This document shows, in pieces, positions 17,503-26,562 of a stretch of 64,000 nucleotides of DNA (its first letter is position 1; every line of letters starts with the position of its first letter). The stretch is taken from assembly GCA_900104855.1 (NCBI GenBank), contig FNSS01000001.1, positions 7,449,001 through 7,513,000 on the forward strand. The letters run 5' to 3'. The position numbers were made by a program, and so were the translations under genes. Under the pieces are notes generated by a model. That model saw only the letters and a program-made list of their open reading frames with translations. It did no database searches and was not told where the DNA came from. This stretch comes from Rhizobiales bacterium GAS188 (GTDB lineage: Bacteria > Pseudomonadota > Alphaproteobacteria > Rhizobiales > Beijerinckiaceae).

Positions 17503-17976
17503 TCAGCGTCTCTTCGGAGCGCCCTTGCCGGCGCCCGCAGCCGCTTGATCCTCGCCGCCGGACATCTGCGACTTTATCGTAAAGCTCAGGATCGGGCTTG
17601 CGACATCGACGACAGCGGCCTTGTTGATGCCCTTTGCCGGGTCATAGGCTCCCGTCAACATGACCACCCGCCCGAGATTCTGGGACAGATCGAGGGCCGC
17701 GGAACCGGCATCGTCGGAGAAGACATTCACCGGCTTCTGGTCGATGCCGTCCGATTGCTGGGCATTGGTGAACTGGACCAGGACCTCGTTCTTGCCGGTG
17801 ACGATCGCAACATAGCAAATCTCGGCCTCGCTGCGGCACGGGAAGAAGCCCGGCGGGGGCGGAGGAGGAGCGGCTGCGGCAGCCGGCTGCTTCGCCGGCG
17901 CCTTGGCCGGCGCGGCCTGAGCTTCGGTGGCAAAGGCCAAGGCGACCACGGCGACGACGGCTATCGCGATGCGCAT
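17503..17976 (-). CDS. periplasmic protein, function unknown (IalB-like size)
   Basis: This 157-residue protein has a signal peptide (MRIAIAVVAVVALAFATEAQA), a proline- and alanine-rich linker, and a domain starting FFPCRSEAEICYVAIV. Two cysteines there may form a disulfide. The start at 17976 follows AAGGAGA; longer upstream frames are antisense to the next gene. Its size and small secreted fold resemble invasion-associated locus B proteins, but I cannot confirm the family. Confidence 0.75.
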   Translation of the reverse strand: MRIAIAVVAVVALAFATEAQAAPAKAPAKQPAAAAAPPPPPPGFFPCRSEAEICYVAIVTGKNEVLVQFTNAQQSDGIDQKPVNVFSDDAGSAALDLSQNLGRVVMLTGAYDPAKGINKAAVVDVASPILSFTIKSQMSGGEDQAAAGAGKGAPKRR

Positions 17977-18135
17977 TGCGTTTCTCCTTGATGGGAGCCG
18001 CCGAGAAGAGCGCGGCCGCTCGAACTTAGCGCAGCCGGATGACATGACAAGCACGGGGAGCGGATGGCGGCATCCGCTCGCGGGCTTTGCCCTCGAGGCG
18101 GTGAAACTCGAGGAGGCTGCGTCCGTATCTCGAAC

Positions 18136-19443
18136 ATGAAGATCGCCATCATCGGAACGGGCATCGCCGGCAACGGGGCTGCCTATGCGCTCGCGACCGG
18201 CTCGCGTCACGCCATCACGGTTTACGAGAAGGCGCCGCGCCCGGGTGGCCACACGGCTACCGTGGATATCGACTATGACGGGACGAAGCTCGCCGTCGAT
18301 ACCGGATTCATCGTCTATAACGAGCCCAACTACCCCAATCTGACCGCGCTCTTCCGCGAGCTTGGCGTCGCCACCCAGCCCTCCGATATGGGATTGTCGG
18401 TCTCCCTCGACGGCGGCAGGCGCGAATGGGCGGCACGCGACTACAGGATCCTCACCGGCTTCCTCGCCTCGAGGCGCAATGCCGTGTCGCCGCGCTTCTG
18501 GGCGATGATCAAGGAGATCATGCGCTTCAATCGCGAGGCGCCGCTCGATCGGGCGCAAGGCGTCATGCAGGGCCGGACCTTGCGCCAATATCTCGCCTGG
18601 AAGCGCTATGGCGACGGGGTGATCGAGGACTATCTCAAGCCCATGGGCGCGGCGATCTGGTCGATGCCCCCTTGCCGCGTCCTCGACTTCCCAGCCGAGA
18701 GCTTCATCGCCTTCTTCGAGAACCATCATCTCTTGACATGGTCGAAACCGATCTGGCGCACCGTCACGGGCGGGGCGCGCAACTATGTCGAGGCTATGAC
18801 CCTTCGCTATCGCGACCGGTTGCGGCTCGGCTGCGGCGCGGCCTGCGTCGAGCGCGGCCCGGACGGCGTCTTCGTCACGGGGACGGACGGCCATACGGAA
18901 CTCTTCGACGAGGCGATCATCGCTTCGCACACCGATGAGACGCTCTCCATGCTGGGCGACGCGAGCGATGCCGAGCGGAAGATCCTGTCCGCGATCGCCT
19001 ATGCGCCGAACAGGGTGTTCTTGCATCGCGATGCACGGCTGATGCCGCGGCGCAAGGCCGCCTGGGCCGCCTGGAACGTGCTCGACTGGGGCGGCCGCGA
19101 GGACGACATCGCCGTCACCTATTGGATGAATGCGCTGCAGGGGATCGACCCCGGCAAGCCGCTCTTCATCAGCCTCAACCCGCCCTTCGAGCCGGCCGCC
19201 AGCCTCACCTTCGCGCGCTTCAGCTACTCCCACCCGCAATATGACAGCAAGGCGCTCGCCATGCAGCCACGCCTCGGCGAGATCCAGGGGCGATCGCGGC
19301 TGTGGTTCTGCGGCGCCTGGACCGGCTACGGATTCCATGAAGACGGGCTGGTCTCCGGCCTCGAAATCGCTGAGCGGCTCGACGCACGGCTCACTTGGCG
19401 CGAGTCTTGGCGCGCATCCGCGATGCAGGTCGCAGCCGAATGA
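18136..19443 (+). CDS. FAD-dependent amine-oxidase-like oxidoreductase
   Basis: The 435-residue protein opens with the dinucleotide-binding fold MKIAIIGTGIAGNGAAYALA, followed by VYEKAPRPGGHTATVD. It ends with an FAD-contact segment (LWFCGAWTGYGFHEDGLVSG). It belongs to the flavin amine-oxidase/desaturase group commonly encoded next to DUF1365 and a CFA-type methyltransferase. Its stop overlaps the ATG of the DUF1365 gene, so the three form an operon. In Rhodobacter a similar gene set is linked to singlet-oxygen responses and furan fatty acid formation. Applying that here is inference. Confidence 0.88.
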   Translation: MKIAIIGTGIAGNGAAYALATGSRHAITVYEKAPRPGGHTATVDIDYDGTKLAVDTGFIVYNEPNYPNLTALFRELGVATQPSDMGLSVSLDGGRREWAARDYRILTGFLASRRNAVSPRFWAMIKEIMRFNREAPLDRAQGVMQGRTLRQYLAWKRYGDGVIEDYLKPMGAAIWSMPPCRVLDFPAESFIAFFENHHLLTWSKPIWRTVTGGARNYVEAMTLRYRDRLRLGCGAACVERGPDGVFVTGTDGHTELFDEAIIASHTDETLSMLGDASDAERKILSAIAYAPNRVFLHRDARLMPRRKAAWAAWNVLDWGGREDDIAVTYWMNALQGIDPGKPLFISLNPPFEPAASLTFARFSYSHPQYDSKALAMQPRLGEIQGRSRLWFCGAWTGYGFHEDGLVSGLEIAERLDARLTWRESWRASAMQVAAE

Positions 19444-20360
19444 GCGCGCTGCCGCAGGCCCCGATGTTCCGCGCCGGGCCGGCAGAGCCTGCCTGCCTCT
19501 ATGACGGCCATGTCATGCATAAGCGGCTGCGCCCGCTGATCCACCGCTTCCGCTATCGCGTCTTCTCGCTGCTGATCGACCTTGACCGGCTCGAGGAGGC
19601 GAGCAGGCTCTCGCCCGTGTTCTCGGTCAATCGCAGCAATCTCGTCTCCTTCCACGAAAACGATCACGGGCGGGGCGACGGCACCGCCCTCGCCGTTCAG
19701 GCACGCCTGCTCGCTCACGAGGCCGGGGTCATCGGCGAGGTCACCCGCGTAACGCTGCTATGCTATCCGCGCATACTCGGCTACGTTTTCAACCCGTTAT
19801 CGGTCTATTATCTGCACGACCGGTCCGGCGCCCTCGCCTGCGTCCTCTACGAGGTGCACAACACCTTCTCGCAACGCCATATCTATGTGGCGCCGGTGCG
19901 GAGCGGGGAGCTCGACGCGACCGGCTTGCGCCAGGCGAGAGACAAGCTACTTTATGTCTCTCCCTTCATCGACATGGCCATGCGCTACGAGTTCTACCTG
20001 AAGCCTCCCGGCGATACTGTATTCCTGCGCATCCGGGAACGCGACAGGGACGGCCCCCTGCTTGTGGCGAGCTTCGCCGGGGCGAAACGGGCCCTGTCCA
20101 CGCGCCGCCTCCTGGCCTCTTGCCTCGCCATCCCGGCCCTCACCTTCAAGGTCGTCGCTGCTATCCATTGGGAGGCGCTCAAGCTCTGGCTCAAGGGAGC
20201 GCGCCTCGTGCCCCGCCCTGCTCCACCGGCCGCGACCAGCCTCGACGGCCAGGGCGCCTTCAGCGTAGTCTCAGGGCATGGCTCCGATGCAGGAAGCGAA
20301 GCGCGCAAAGCGCCTCTTGATCCGGGCGCCACATTGGGGAATAGCTTGACGCCGTCATGA
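19440..20360 (+). CDS. DUF1365 family protein
   Basis: The 306-residue protein matches DUF1365 with YDGHVMHKRLRPLIHRFRYRVFSLLIDLD near the N-terminus and NPLSVYYLHD, YEVHNTFSQRH and PFIDMAMRYEF further on. The function of the family is unproven. It overlaps the upstream FAD oxidoreductase (ATGA) and the downstream CFA-type gene (4 bp), so it probably acts in the same lipid modification. Chosen start: ATG at 19440. Confidence 0.9.
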   Translation: MSALPQAPMFRAGPAEPACLYDGHVMHKRLRPLIHRFRYRVFSLLIDLDRLEEASRLSPVFSVNRSNLVSFHENDHGRGDGTALAVQARLLAHEAGVIGEVTRVTLLCYPRILGYVFNPLSVYYLHDRSGALACVLYEVHNTFSQRHIYVAPVRSGELDATGLRQARDKLLYVSPFIDMAMRYEFYLKPPGDTVFLRIRERDRDGPLLVASFAGAKRALSTRRLLASCLAIPALTFKVVAAIHWEALKLWLKGARLVPRPAPPAATSLDGQGAFSVVSGHGSDAGSEARKAPLDPGATLGNSLTPS

Positions 20361-21613
20361 TGCGCATGAATACATCTCCGAACGGAACCGGCACCGAAAA
20401 AGGGGCCATTCTCACCGCTTTTCCCGAGGACGTGCCTTTCCTGGTGCGCAAGGTCCTCGCGCCCACCACCCGCATCCGCTCGGGCGCCTTGCGGATCACC
20501 TTGCCGGATGGACGCGCGATCCATCTCGACAGCGGCCAGCCCGGCCCGCAGGCCGAGCTCGTCATCAAGGATTACGGCTTCGCCCGGCGGCTCTTCGCCG
20601 GCGGCGAGATCGGCTTCGGCGAAGGCTATCTGCAAGGCGAATGGGAATCGCCGCGGCTCGAGACGCTGATCGAGCTCATGAGCGTCAACCGCGACGTGAT
20701 CGACGAGGTGCTGCCCGGGCGCTTCTGGACGCGCATGCTGCAGCTTGCCGGCCATGTCCTCAACCGCAATACGCGGACAGGCTCACGCCAGAACATCAGG
20801 GCGCACTACGATCTCGGCAATGCGTTCTACCAGACCTGGCTCGATCACACGATGACCTATTCGGCGGCTGTGTTCGAGCCGGGCGACAATGACCTCGCCT
20901 CTGCCCAGACCCGCAAATACCGGTTGCTCGCCGAGCGTGCCGGCCTGCAGCCTGGTGACGACGTGCTCGAGATCGGCTGCGGCTGGGGCGGCTTCGCCGA
21001 ATTCGCGGCGAAGGAGCTCGGCTGCAAGGTCACCGGCCTGACGATCTCCAAGGAACAGTTCGACTTCGCCACCGAGCGCATGCGCAAGGCCGGTCTCGAC
21101 GATCGCGTCACGATCGCCATGCGCGACTATCGCGACGAAAAGGGGATCTTCGACCGGATCGTGTCGATCGAGATGTTCGAGGCGGTCGGCGAGGGCTTCT
21201 GGCCGGGCTTCTTCCGCCAGATGCGGGAGCGGCTGCGCCCGGGCGGCACGGCGGGCTTGCAGGTGATCACCATCGCCGAGCGGCTCTTCCCCTCCTATCG
21301 ACGCGACGTCGATTTCATCCGCCGCTATATTTTCCCGGGTGGCATGCTGCCGACGGCCAGCATCATGCGCGGGCTCGGCGACAAATACGGTTTGCCCATG
21401 CTCAATGAATGGGCCTTCCGCAACGATTATGCGGCGACCTTGGCCCAGTGGCGCGAGCGCTTCCTCGCCGCTTGGCCCAAGCTCAAGCCGCTCGGCTTCG
21501 ACGAGCGCTTCCGCCGCATGTGGGAATATTATCTGTCCTATTGCGAGGGCGGCTTCCGCGCCGGTTCGATCGATGTGCGCCAGATGGTGTTTTCGCGGCC
21601 TATTAGCGAGTAG
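20357..21613 (+). CDS. cfa: cyclopropane-fatty-acyl-phospholipid synthase family methyltransferase
   Basis: The 418-residue SAM-dependent enzyme has an N-terminal lipid-binding part and a methyltransferase core: RAHYDLGNAFYQTWLDHTMTYS, VLEIGCGWGGFAEFAA, ERLRPGGTAGLQVITI and YIFPGGMLP. It methylates unsaturated acyl chains of phospholipids. It is the third gene of the operon with the FAD oxidoreductase and DUF1365. That company fits methylated or furan fatty acid synthesis as well as plain cyclopropanation, so the symbol is a family label. Confidence 0.9.
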   Translation: MMRMNTSPNGTGTEKGAILTAFPEDVPFLVRKVLAPTTRIRSGALRITLPDGRAIHLDSGQPGPQAELVIKDYGFARRLFAGGEIGFGEGYLQGEWESPRLETLIELMSVNRDVIDEVLPGRFWTRMLQLAGHVLNRNTRTGSRQNIRAHYDLGNAFYQTWLDHTMTYSAAVFEPGDNDLASAQTRKYRLLAERAGLQPGDDVLEIGCGWGGFAEFAAKELGCKVTGLTISKEQFDFATERMRKAGLDDRVTIAMRDYRDEKGIFDRIVSIEMFEAVGEGFWPGFFRQMRERLRPGGTAGLQVITIAERLFPSYRRDVDFIRRYIFPGGMLPTASIMRGLGDKYGLPMLNEWAFRNDYAATLAQWRERFLAAWPKLKPLGFDERFRRMWEYYLSYCEGGFRAGSIDVRQMVFSRPISE

Positions 21614-21710
21614 AGAGTGGTGAAATAGTGAAATAGTGAGTAGTGAGTAGTGCAGAGGCCAGCGAATACTATTCACTATTCACCATTCACCATTCACGAC
21701 CTCTCTACTC
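21608..21710. terminator. inverted and tandem repeat between convergent genes
   Basis: GAGTAGAGAG (21608-21617) and CTCTCTACTC (21701-21710) form perfect 10-bp outer arms. Between them GTGAAATA and GTGAGTA units on the left face ATTCACTATTCACCATTCACC units on the right, so most of the segment can fold. It contains the stop codons of both convergent genes and is a likely bidirectional terminator built from short tandem repeats. Confidence 0.6.
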
Positions 21711-22493
21711 ACGCCTGTTCCAGCCGGTCACGCGCGCCATCAGCGGAAAATAGATCGCGTAGGGCAGCATACGGCCGAGCTTGCAGATCCAGGCGAGGCG
21801 TTTGGGGAAGGTGATCTCGAAGCCGCTGGCCGCAAAGCCATCGACGATGCGTCGCGCGGCTTCCCCCTCCCCCATCAGGAACGGCATGGGGAAGTCGTTC
21901 TTAGCGGTCATCGGGGTCTCGATAAAACCCGGGTTGACGACCTGAATGGTGACGCCCATCCGGTCGCAATCGAATTTCAAAGCCTCGCAGATATGGATGG
22001 CGGCGGCTTTCGATGAGCCATAGGCCGCAGCCTTCGGCAGGCCCGTATAGCCGGCGATCGAGGCCGTGACCCCGATCTGGCCGCGCTTGCGCTCGGTCAT
22101 CCGCGGCAACACGGCGGCCAGCCCGTTGACGACGCCGAAGACATTGACCTCAAAGGCATTGCGGAAGGCCTCGGCATCGAATTTCCCCGCCCTCACATAG
22201 GGCGCGACGCCGGCATTGAGGAAAGCGAGCATGACGGGCCCGTGGGCGAGCTCGACCGCGGCTACGGCGCGCTCGATCGCCGCGGCATCGGTCACGTCGC
22301 AAGGGTGGCCGATGATGCGCCCGCCATGTCCCTTAGCCTCCCCGGCCAGCGCCTCGAGCGCGTCTGCCGAGCGCGCACTGGCAGCGACGGTAAAGCCGCG
22401 CCGCGCCAGTTCGAGGGCCGTCGCTCGTCCGATGCCGGAACTCGCTCCCGTCACCCAGGCGACGCCGTCGGCGGGCTTGGCGCGGTAGGTCAT
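21705..22493 (-). CDS. short-chain dehydrogenase/reductase
   Basis: The 262-residue SDR has VTGASSGIGRATALELARRG at residue 15, NAGVAP, and the catalytic motif ASIAGYTG...YGSSKAAAIHI. A C-terminal hydrophobic stretch (LGRMLPYAIYFPL) suggests membrane association. It converges on the CFA-type gene. SDRs accompany the FAD oxidoreductase/DUF1365/CFA set in other alphaproteobacteria, so it may act on the same lipids. Confidence 0.87.
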   Translation of the reverse strand: MTYRAKPADGVAWVTGASSGIGRATALELARRGFTVAASARSADALEALAGEAKGHGGRIIGHPCDVTDAAAIERAVAAVELAHGPVMLAFLNAGVAPYVRAGKFDAEAFRNAFEVNVFGVVNGLAAVLPRMTERKRGQIGVTASIAGYTGLPKAAAYGSSKAAAIHICEALKFDCDRMGVTIQVVNPGFIETPMTAKNDFPMPFLMGEGEAARRIVDGFAASGFEITFPKRLAWICKLGRMLPYAIYFPLMARVTGWNRRE

Positions 22494-22570
22494 GTCTCAT
22501 CCTTTGCGGCTCACCGTTCGGATGCGCATTCCGGCACCGATGAGGCAACGAGCTTAGCGCCGGACCTGCC

Positions 22571-23569
22571 CTACGCAAGCTCGTGGCGCGATGCGGCTTC
22601 CGCGCCTGCGGCAGGCAGGCAGCCGAGGCTCTCGAGCGTGGCGCTGACGGCGAGATCGAGCGGCGTATGCGGCTCGGCGCCAAGCGCCGCGACGAGGCGC
22701 GCATTGTCGAGCCTGAGGGGTTCGCGCCAGAGATAGCGCATCTCGCGCATCTCCCGGAACAAGGTGACGAAGGGCGATGCCGCGACCACCACCGCCCAAG
22801 GAAAGCGGCGCACCTTCAGACGCGGCTGCCCGACCGCCTTGCGGATCGCCTCGACCATCTGCGTGCCGTCGGCATCGAAATGCCCAGCGAAGTGGAAGAC
22901 CTCGAAGGCGCTCGCCGTGTCCTTGCGCTCGATCAGGCGCATGATGGTCTCGGCGACGTCCGGGAGGTAGGCCCAGGCGTGCCCGACCCTTTGCTGGCCT
23001 GGATAGGTGATCTTGCGCAGCTTCCGGCCGGGCGTGACGAGCCCCTGGGCGAACCAGTTGTTGCCTGCCTTCGGCCCGAAGAAATCACCGGCGCGCAGGA
23101 TGAGCGTGCGCACGCCGGTCTCGGCCGCAGCGCGCAGCCGCCGTTCCATCTCGACCCGGATGGCTCCCTTGCGGGTCAGCGGGTTTTGAGGCGAACCCTC
23201 GGTCAGCACCGGGAAAGCGTCGGGGCCGAAATTGTAGATGGTGCCCGGCAGGACGATGCGGGCGCCCGTAGCGCGCGCCGCCGCGATGCTGCTCTCCAGC
23301 ATGGGCAGCACGAGCTGACCCCAATTGCGATAGCCCGGCGGATTGACCGCGTGCACGATGAGCGAAGCGCCTTGAGCCGCCGTCAGCACATCCTGCGGGC
23401 GCATGGCGTCGCCTTGCAGCCATTGCAGTTTCGGCCGGCTCTTTTGCGCCTCGCCCGGATTGCGGTGCAGGGCCCGCACCTGCCAGCCGCGGGCGAGGAG
23501 CTTCGCCGCCATCTCTCCGCCGATTCCGCCCGTCGCACCGAGCACCAGCGCCGTCTTCACTTCCGACAT
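22571..23569 (-). CDS. NAD-dependent epimerase/dehydratase family protein
   Basis: The 332-residue extended SDR starts with ALVLGATGGIGGEMAAKLLARG and keeps the atypical-SDR pattern (LPGTIYNFGPDAFP, ILRAGDFFGP). It is transcribed divergently from a LysR regulator across 96 bp, an arrangement in which that regulator often controls the gene. The substrate is unknown. Confidence 0.87.
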   Translation of the reverse strand: MSEVKTALVLGATGGIGGEMAAKLLARGWQVRALHRNPGEAQKSRPKLQWLQGDAMRPQDVLTAAQGASLIVHAVNPPGYRNWGQLVLPMLESSIAAARATGARIVLPGTIYNFGPDAFPVLTEGSPQNPLTRKGAIRVEMERRLRAAAETGVRTLILRAGDFFGPKAGNNWFAQGLVTPGRKLRKITYPGQQRVGHAWAYLPDVAETIMRLIERKDTASAFEVFHFAGHFDADGTQMVEAIRKAVGQPRLKVRRFPWAVVVAASPFVTLFREMREMRYLWREPLRLDNARLVAALGAEPHTPLDLAVSATLESLGCLPAAGAEAASRHELA

Positions 23570-23665
23570 CGCAACCTCCGCTTCCTGTCGATCCGCAGCG
23601 GAAGATGCCGTTATTCGTCGTCATACGGAATTGTCAAAGCCGGCATAGTCATTATACATTTTCGT

Positions 23666-24568
23666 ATGAGCACCGAAGATCCCGGCTGGGAACTCTATCG
23701 CTCCTTCCTCACCGTGCTGCGCGAGGGCTCGCTGTCGGGCGCAGCAAGAGCGCTGGCTTTGACCCAACCGACCATCGGGCGGCATGTGGCCGCGCTCGAA
23801 GCGTCGCTCGGCATTGCGCTCTTCACGCGCTCGCCGCAGGGCCTCGAGCCGACGGAGGCAGCGAATGAGCTGCGTCCCCTCGCCGAGACCATGGCGGCGA
23901 GCGCCCAAGCCCTGCTGAGGGCGGCTTCCGGACGCGGCCAGGAGATGCGCGGCACGGTGCGCCTCACGGCCAGCGAGGTCGTCGGGGCGGAGGTGGTGCC
24001 GCCCATCCTGGCGGAGCTGCGCGAGACGCATCCCGAGCTCGTCATCGAGCTTGTCCTCTCGAACCGCAATGACGACCTCTTGCGAGGCGATGCCGATATC
24101 GCCATTCGCATGGTCCGCCCCACACAAGGGGCTCTGCTGGCACGGCATGTCGGGGAGGTGTTGTTGGGCTTTCACGCCCATCACCGCTATCTCGACCGGC
24201 ATGGATCTCCAGCGAACCTCGACGAGCTCGCCTCGCATGCGCTGATCGGCTTCGACCAGGAGAGCGGGCCGGCCCGCATCCTGATCGAACGGGGCCTTCC
24301 GGTGCGGCGCGAGCTCTTCGCCTTGCGCACGGATAGCGATCTCGCTCAGCTCGCCGCCATAAGGGCGGGCGTCGGCATCGGCATCTGCCAGGTCGGGATC
24401 GCGCGCCGCAACCCTGATCTCTGCCATCTCCTGCCGGCAGCCTTCTCGCATGGGCTCGATACCTGGATCGTCATGCATGAGGATCTGCGCGCCAACCGGC
24501 GCTGCCGCGCGGTCTTCGACACGATGGTCGCCGGTCTCACGGCCTATATCGCGACGGCTACGGTTTAG
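23666..24568 (+). CDS. LysR-family transcriptional regulator
   Basis: The 300-residue protein has an N-terminal winged helix-turn-helix (GSLSGAARALALTQPTIGRHVAALEASLG) and a LysR substrate-binding domain (RLTASEVVGAEVVPPIL, VGIGICQVGIARRNPDL). I chose the ATG at 23666; the longer upstream frame runs antisense through the epimerase gene. It probably regulates that divergent epimerase gene. Confidence 0.9.
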   Translation: MSTEDPGWELYRSFLTVLREGSLSGAARALALTQPTIGRHVAALEASLGIALFTRSPQGLEPTEAANELRPLAETMAASAQALLRAASGRGQEMRGTVRLTASEVVGAEVVPPILAELRETHPELVIELVLSNRNDDLLRGDADIAIRMVRPTQGALLARHVGEVLLGFHAHHRYLDRHGSPANLDELASHALIGFDQESGPARILIERGLPVRRELFALRTDSDLAQLAAIRAGVGIGICQVGIARRNPDLCHLLPAAFSHGLDTWIVMHEDLRANRRCRAVFDTMVAGLTAYIATATV

Positions 24569-24595
24569 AGCACCGGCGTCCAGGCTTGAGCTGCC

Positions 24596-24681
24596 CCCCT
24601 CACCCGGAGCCTTCCCCTCGGATCAAGTCCGAGGGTCCGGCTCCGACCTCTCCCACAAGGACCCACAAGGGGAGAGGTGAC
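24596..24681. repeat. palindromic intergenic element
   Basis: Nested inverted repeats are present: CGGAGCC/GGCTCCG, CCCTCGGA/TCCGAGGG and ACCTCTCCC/GGGAGAGGT. The last pair encloses a 10-bp direct duplication (CCCACAAGGA/CCCACAAGGG). This looks like the dispersed palindromic elements common between genes in Hyphomicrobiales. Confidence 0.65.
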
Positions 24682-24722
24682 GCCAATCGCTTTTCAAATC
24701 CTTCTATCGTGAATTTATCAGG

Positions 24723-25361
24723 TTAGGTAACCCTGCGATTCCTGGCGCGATGGGCGGCCGCCTTGGCGCGGTTGCCGCACAGCGCCATGCTGCACCAGCG
24801 CCGCGCATGCGCCTTGGTGCGATCATAGAACATGAGCACGCAATCGGCGCCCTCGCAGGCGTGAACGCGACGAAAATCGGCGTGGCAGACGAGATCCCCG
24901 ATCGCTTCGGCAATCGGCATCAACAGCCGCTCAGGGGACGTCCACCGCCGGACCTGGCGCCAGCTCAGGGCGTGCGACCCGCCGTGATCATGGGCCTCCG
25001 AAGGCGCAGCTTCAATCACGCGGTAAGTGTCGTCGCGCGAGAGCAGCCGATTGAGAGGGGCGAGCTCGTTCACGACATCGGTGCCGAGCTCGTTTCCGGC
25101 ATGCAGGTCGATGAAGCCGAGCAGCCACTGGCGCAGCTCCCGCGCTTGGCCGGCAACCGCATCGAGGGCGCCGAAAGCATCGGCCTGAGCGCGGAATTGC
25201 CGCGCCACCGCGGCATCGATCGCATCCGCCTGGACGAGCCAGTCGAGAAACCGCGAGCCGTCGCTCAGCCAGTCGGTCCCGTCAGGCGCGGGACCGACCC
25301 TGCTGTTGAGGAAATCCATGGCGAGGTGGTCGCCGACGAAATGGGGCAGTCGCTCGGTCAT
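24723..25361 (-). CDS. CGNR zinc-finger (ABATE domain) regulator
   Basis: The 212-residue protein has the N-terminal ABATE-type domain (FVGDHLAMDFLNS) and a C-terminal CGNR zinc finger (VHACEGADCVLMFYD, RRWCSMALCGNRAKAAAHRAR). These are presumed transcription regulators of stress or detoxification genes. The start at 25361 was chosen because it lines up with the family N-terminus; the longer frame has no support. It is divergent from the hydrolase at 25574, a likely target. Confidence 0.88.
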   Translation of the reverse strand: MTERLPHFVGDHLAMDFLNSRVGPAPDGTDWLSDGSRFLDWLVQADAIDAAVARQFRAQADAFGALDAVAGQARELRQWLLGFIDLHAGNELGTDVVNELAPLNRLLSRDDTYRVIEAAPSEAHDHGGSHALSWRQVRRWTSPERLLMPIAEAIGDLVCHADFRRVHACEGADCVLMFYDRTKAHARRWCSMALCGNRAKAAAHRARNRRVT

Positions 25362-25573
25362 CTCGCAATCACTTCCTCGCGACCACTTTTTCTGGCGCCC
25401 ACTTGTCCTCGGAATGATTTGGGCCAGCCCGGTAACGCTCCGGATATGTAACCTGAAAAATGCCAATTGACAAGTTATCTTTGTAACCTCTATGAGTCGC
25501 TTTATCAGGTTACGAATATCTGCGACGTCGGCAATCTCGCGGGCGTCGATCGCGACCCAGGGAGGTCCAAGCC

Positions 25574-26443
25574 ATGATCCGCTACCAAACCGCAGAGATC
25601 GACGGCCATAAGCTGTTCTATCGGGAAGCCGGCGATCGCCAGGCGCCAGCCCTCTTGTTGCTGCACGGCTTCCCGACATCCTCGCACATGTTCCGCAACC
25701 TCATTCCCTCGCTGGCGGATCGCTACCGGATCATCGCCCCGGACTTGCCGGGTTTCGGCTTCTCGGAGACGCCGGCCGGCTTCACTTACAGTTTCGACAA
25801 CCTCGCCAAGGTCATCGATGGCTTCACTCAGGCGATCGGCCTGCAGCGCTATGCGATCTTCGTGTTCGATTACGGGGCGCCTGTCGGATTTCGCCTGGCG
25901 CTGGCGCATCCAGAGCGGATCACGGCGATCATCTCGCAGAACGGCAATGCCTATGCGGAAGGCCTGAGCGAAGGTTGGAACCCCATCCGGAAATATTGGG
26001 AAGAGCCGACCGAAGCCAACCGTGCGGCGATGCGCGCCTTCCTCACTCCGGAGACGACCAAGTGGCAATATGTGCACGGCGTCGCGGATGAGACGCTGGT
26101 GGCGCCGGAGAGCTACGGGCTCGATTCGGCGCTGTTGGCTCGGCCGGGCAATGACGAGATCCAGCTCGACCTGTTCCTCGACTATGCGAGCAATGTCGCT
26201 CTTTATCCCGAGTTCCAAGCCTATTTCCGCAGCAAGCGGCCGCCTCTCCTCGCGGTCTGGGGCAAGAACGATCCCTTCTTCCTGCCGCCCGGCGCCGAGG
26301 CCTTCAGGCGCGACAACCCGAACGCCGAAATCCGCTTCTTCGACACGGGTCATTTCGCGCTCGAAACCCATGTCGAGGAGATCGCTGCCGCCATCCGCGA
26401 ATTCCTGGGCAGCAATGTCATTCGAGCTGCCGCGGCTGAATAG
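25574..26443 (+). CDS. alpha/beta hydrolase, haloalkane dehalogenase/epoxide hydrolase-like
   Basis: The 289-residue protein shows LLLLHGFPTSSHMF, an aspartate at the nucleophile elbow (VFDYGAPVGF), a second acid in WGKNDPFF, and a His in DTGHFALE. An Asp nucleophile is the hallmark of haloalkane dehalogenases and epoxide hydrolases rather than esterases. A CMD-family gene follows, and a CGNR regulator is divergent. Confidence 0.86.
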   Translation: MIRYQTAEIDGHKLFYREAGDRQAPALLLLHGFPTSSHMFRNLIPSLADRYRIIAPDLPGFGFSETPAGFTYSFDNLAKVIDGFTQAIGLQRYAIFVFDYGAPVGFRLALAHPERITAIISQNGNAYAEGLSEGWNPIRKYWEEPTEANRAAMRAFLTPETTKWQYVHGVADETLVAPESYGLDSALLARPGNDEIQLDLFLDYASNVALYPEFQAYFRSKRPPLLAVWGKNDPFFLPPGAEAFRRDNPNAEIRFFDTGHFALETHVEEIAAAIREFLGSNVIRAAAAE

Positions 26444-26562
26444 ACGGCGTAGCGCTTGCGCAACGGCCATCGCGCCCTTGCCTTAGCGCCTTGTCCCTTC
26501 GGTGCAGCGCGCCTTCTGCGCGGCGCTGCACCCCCCAACCATCCCCGCCAAGGAGACGCATC

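Noticed and set aside
22583-23665. Long N-terminal extension of the LysR frame
   Set aside because: It runs antisense through the epimerase gene, and the HTH begins right after the Met at 23666.
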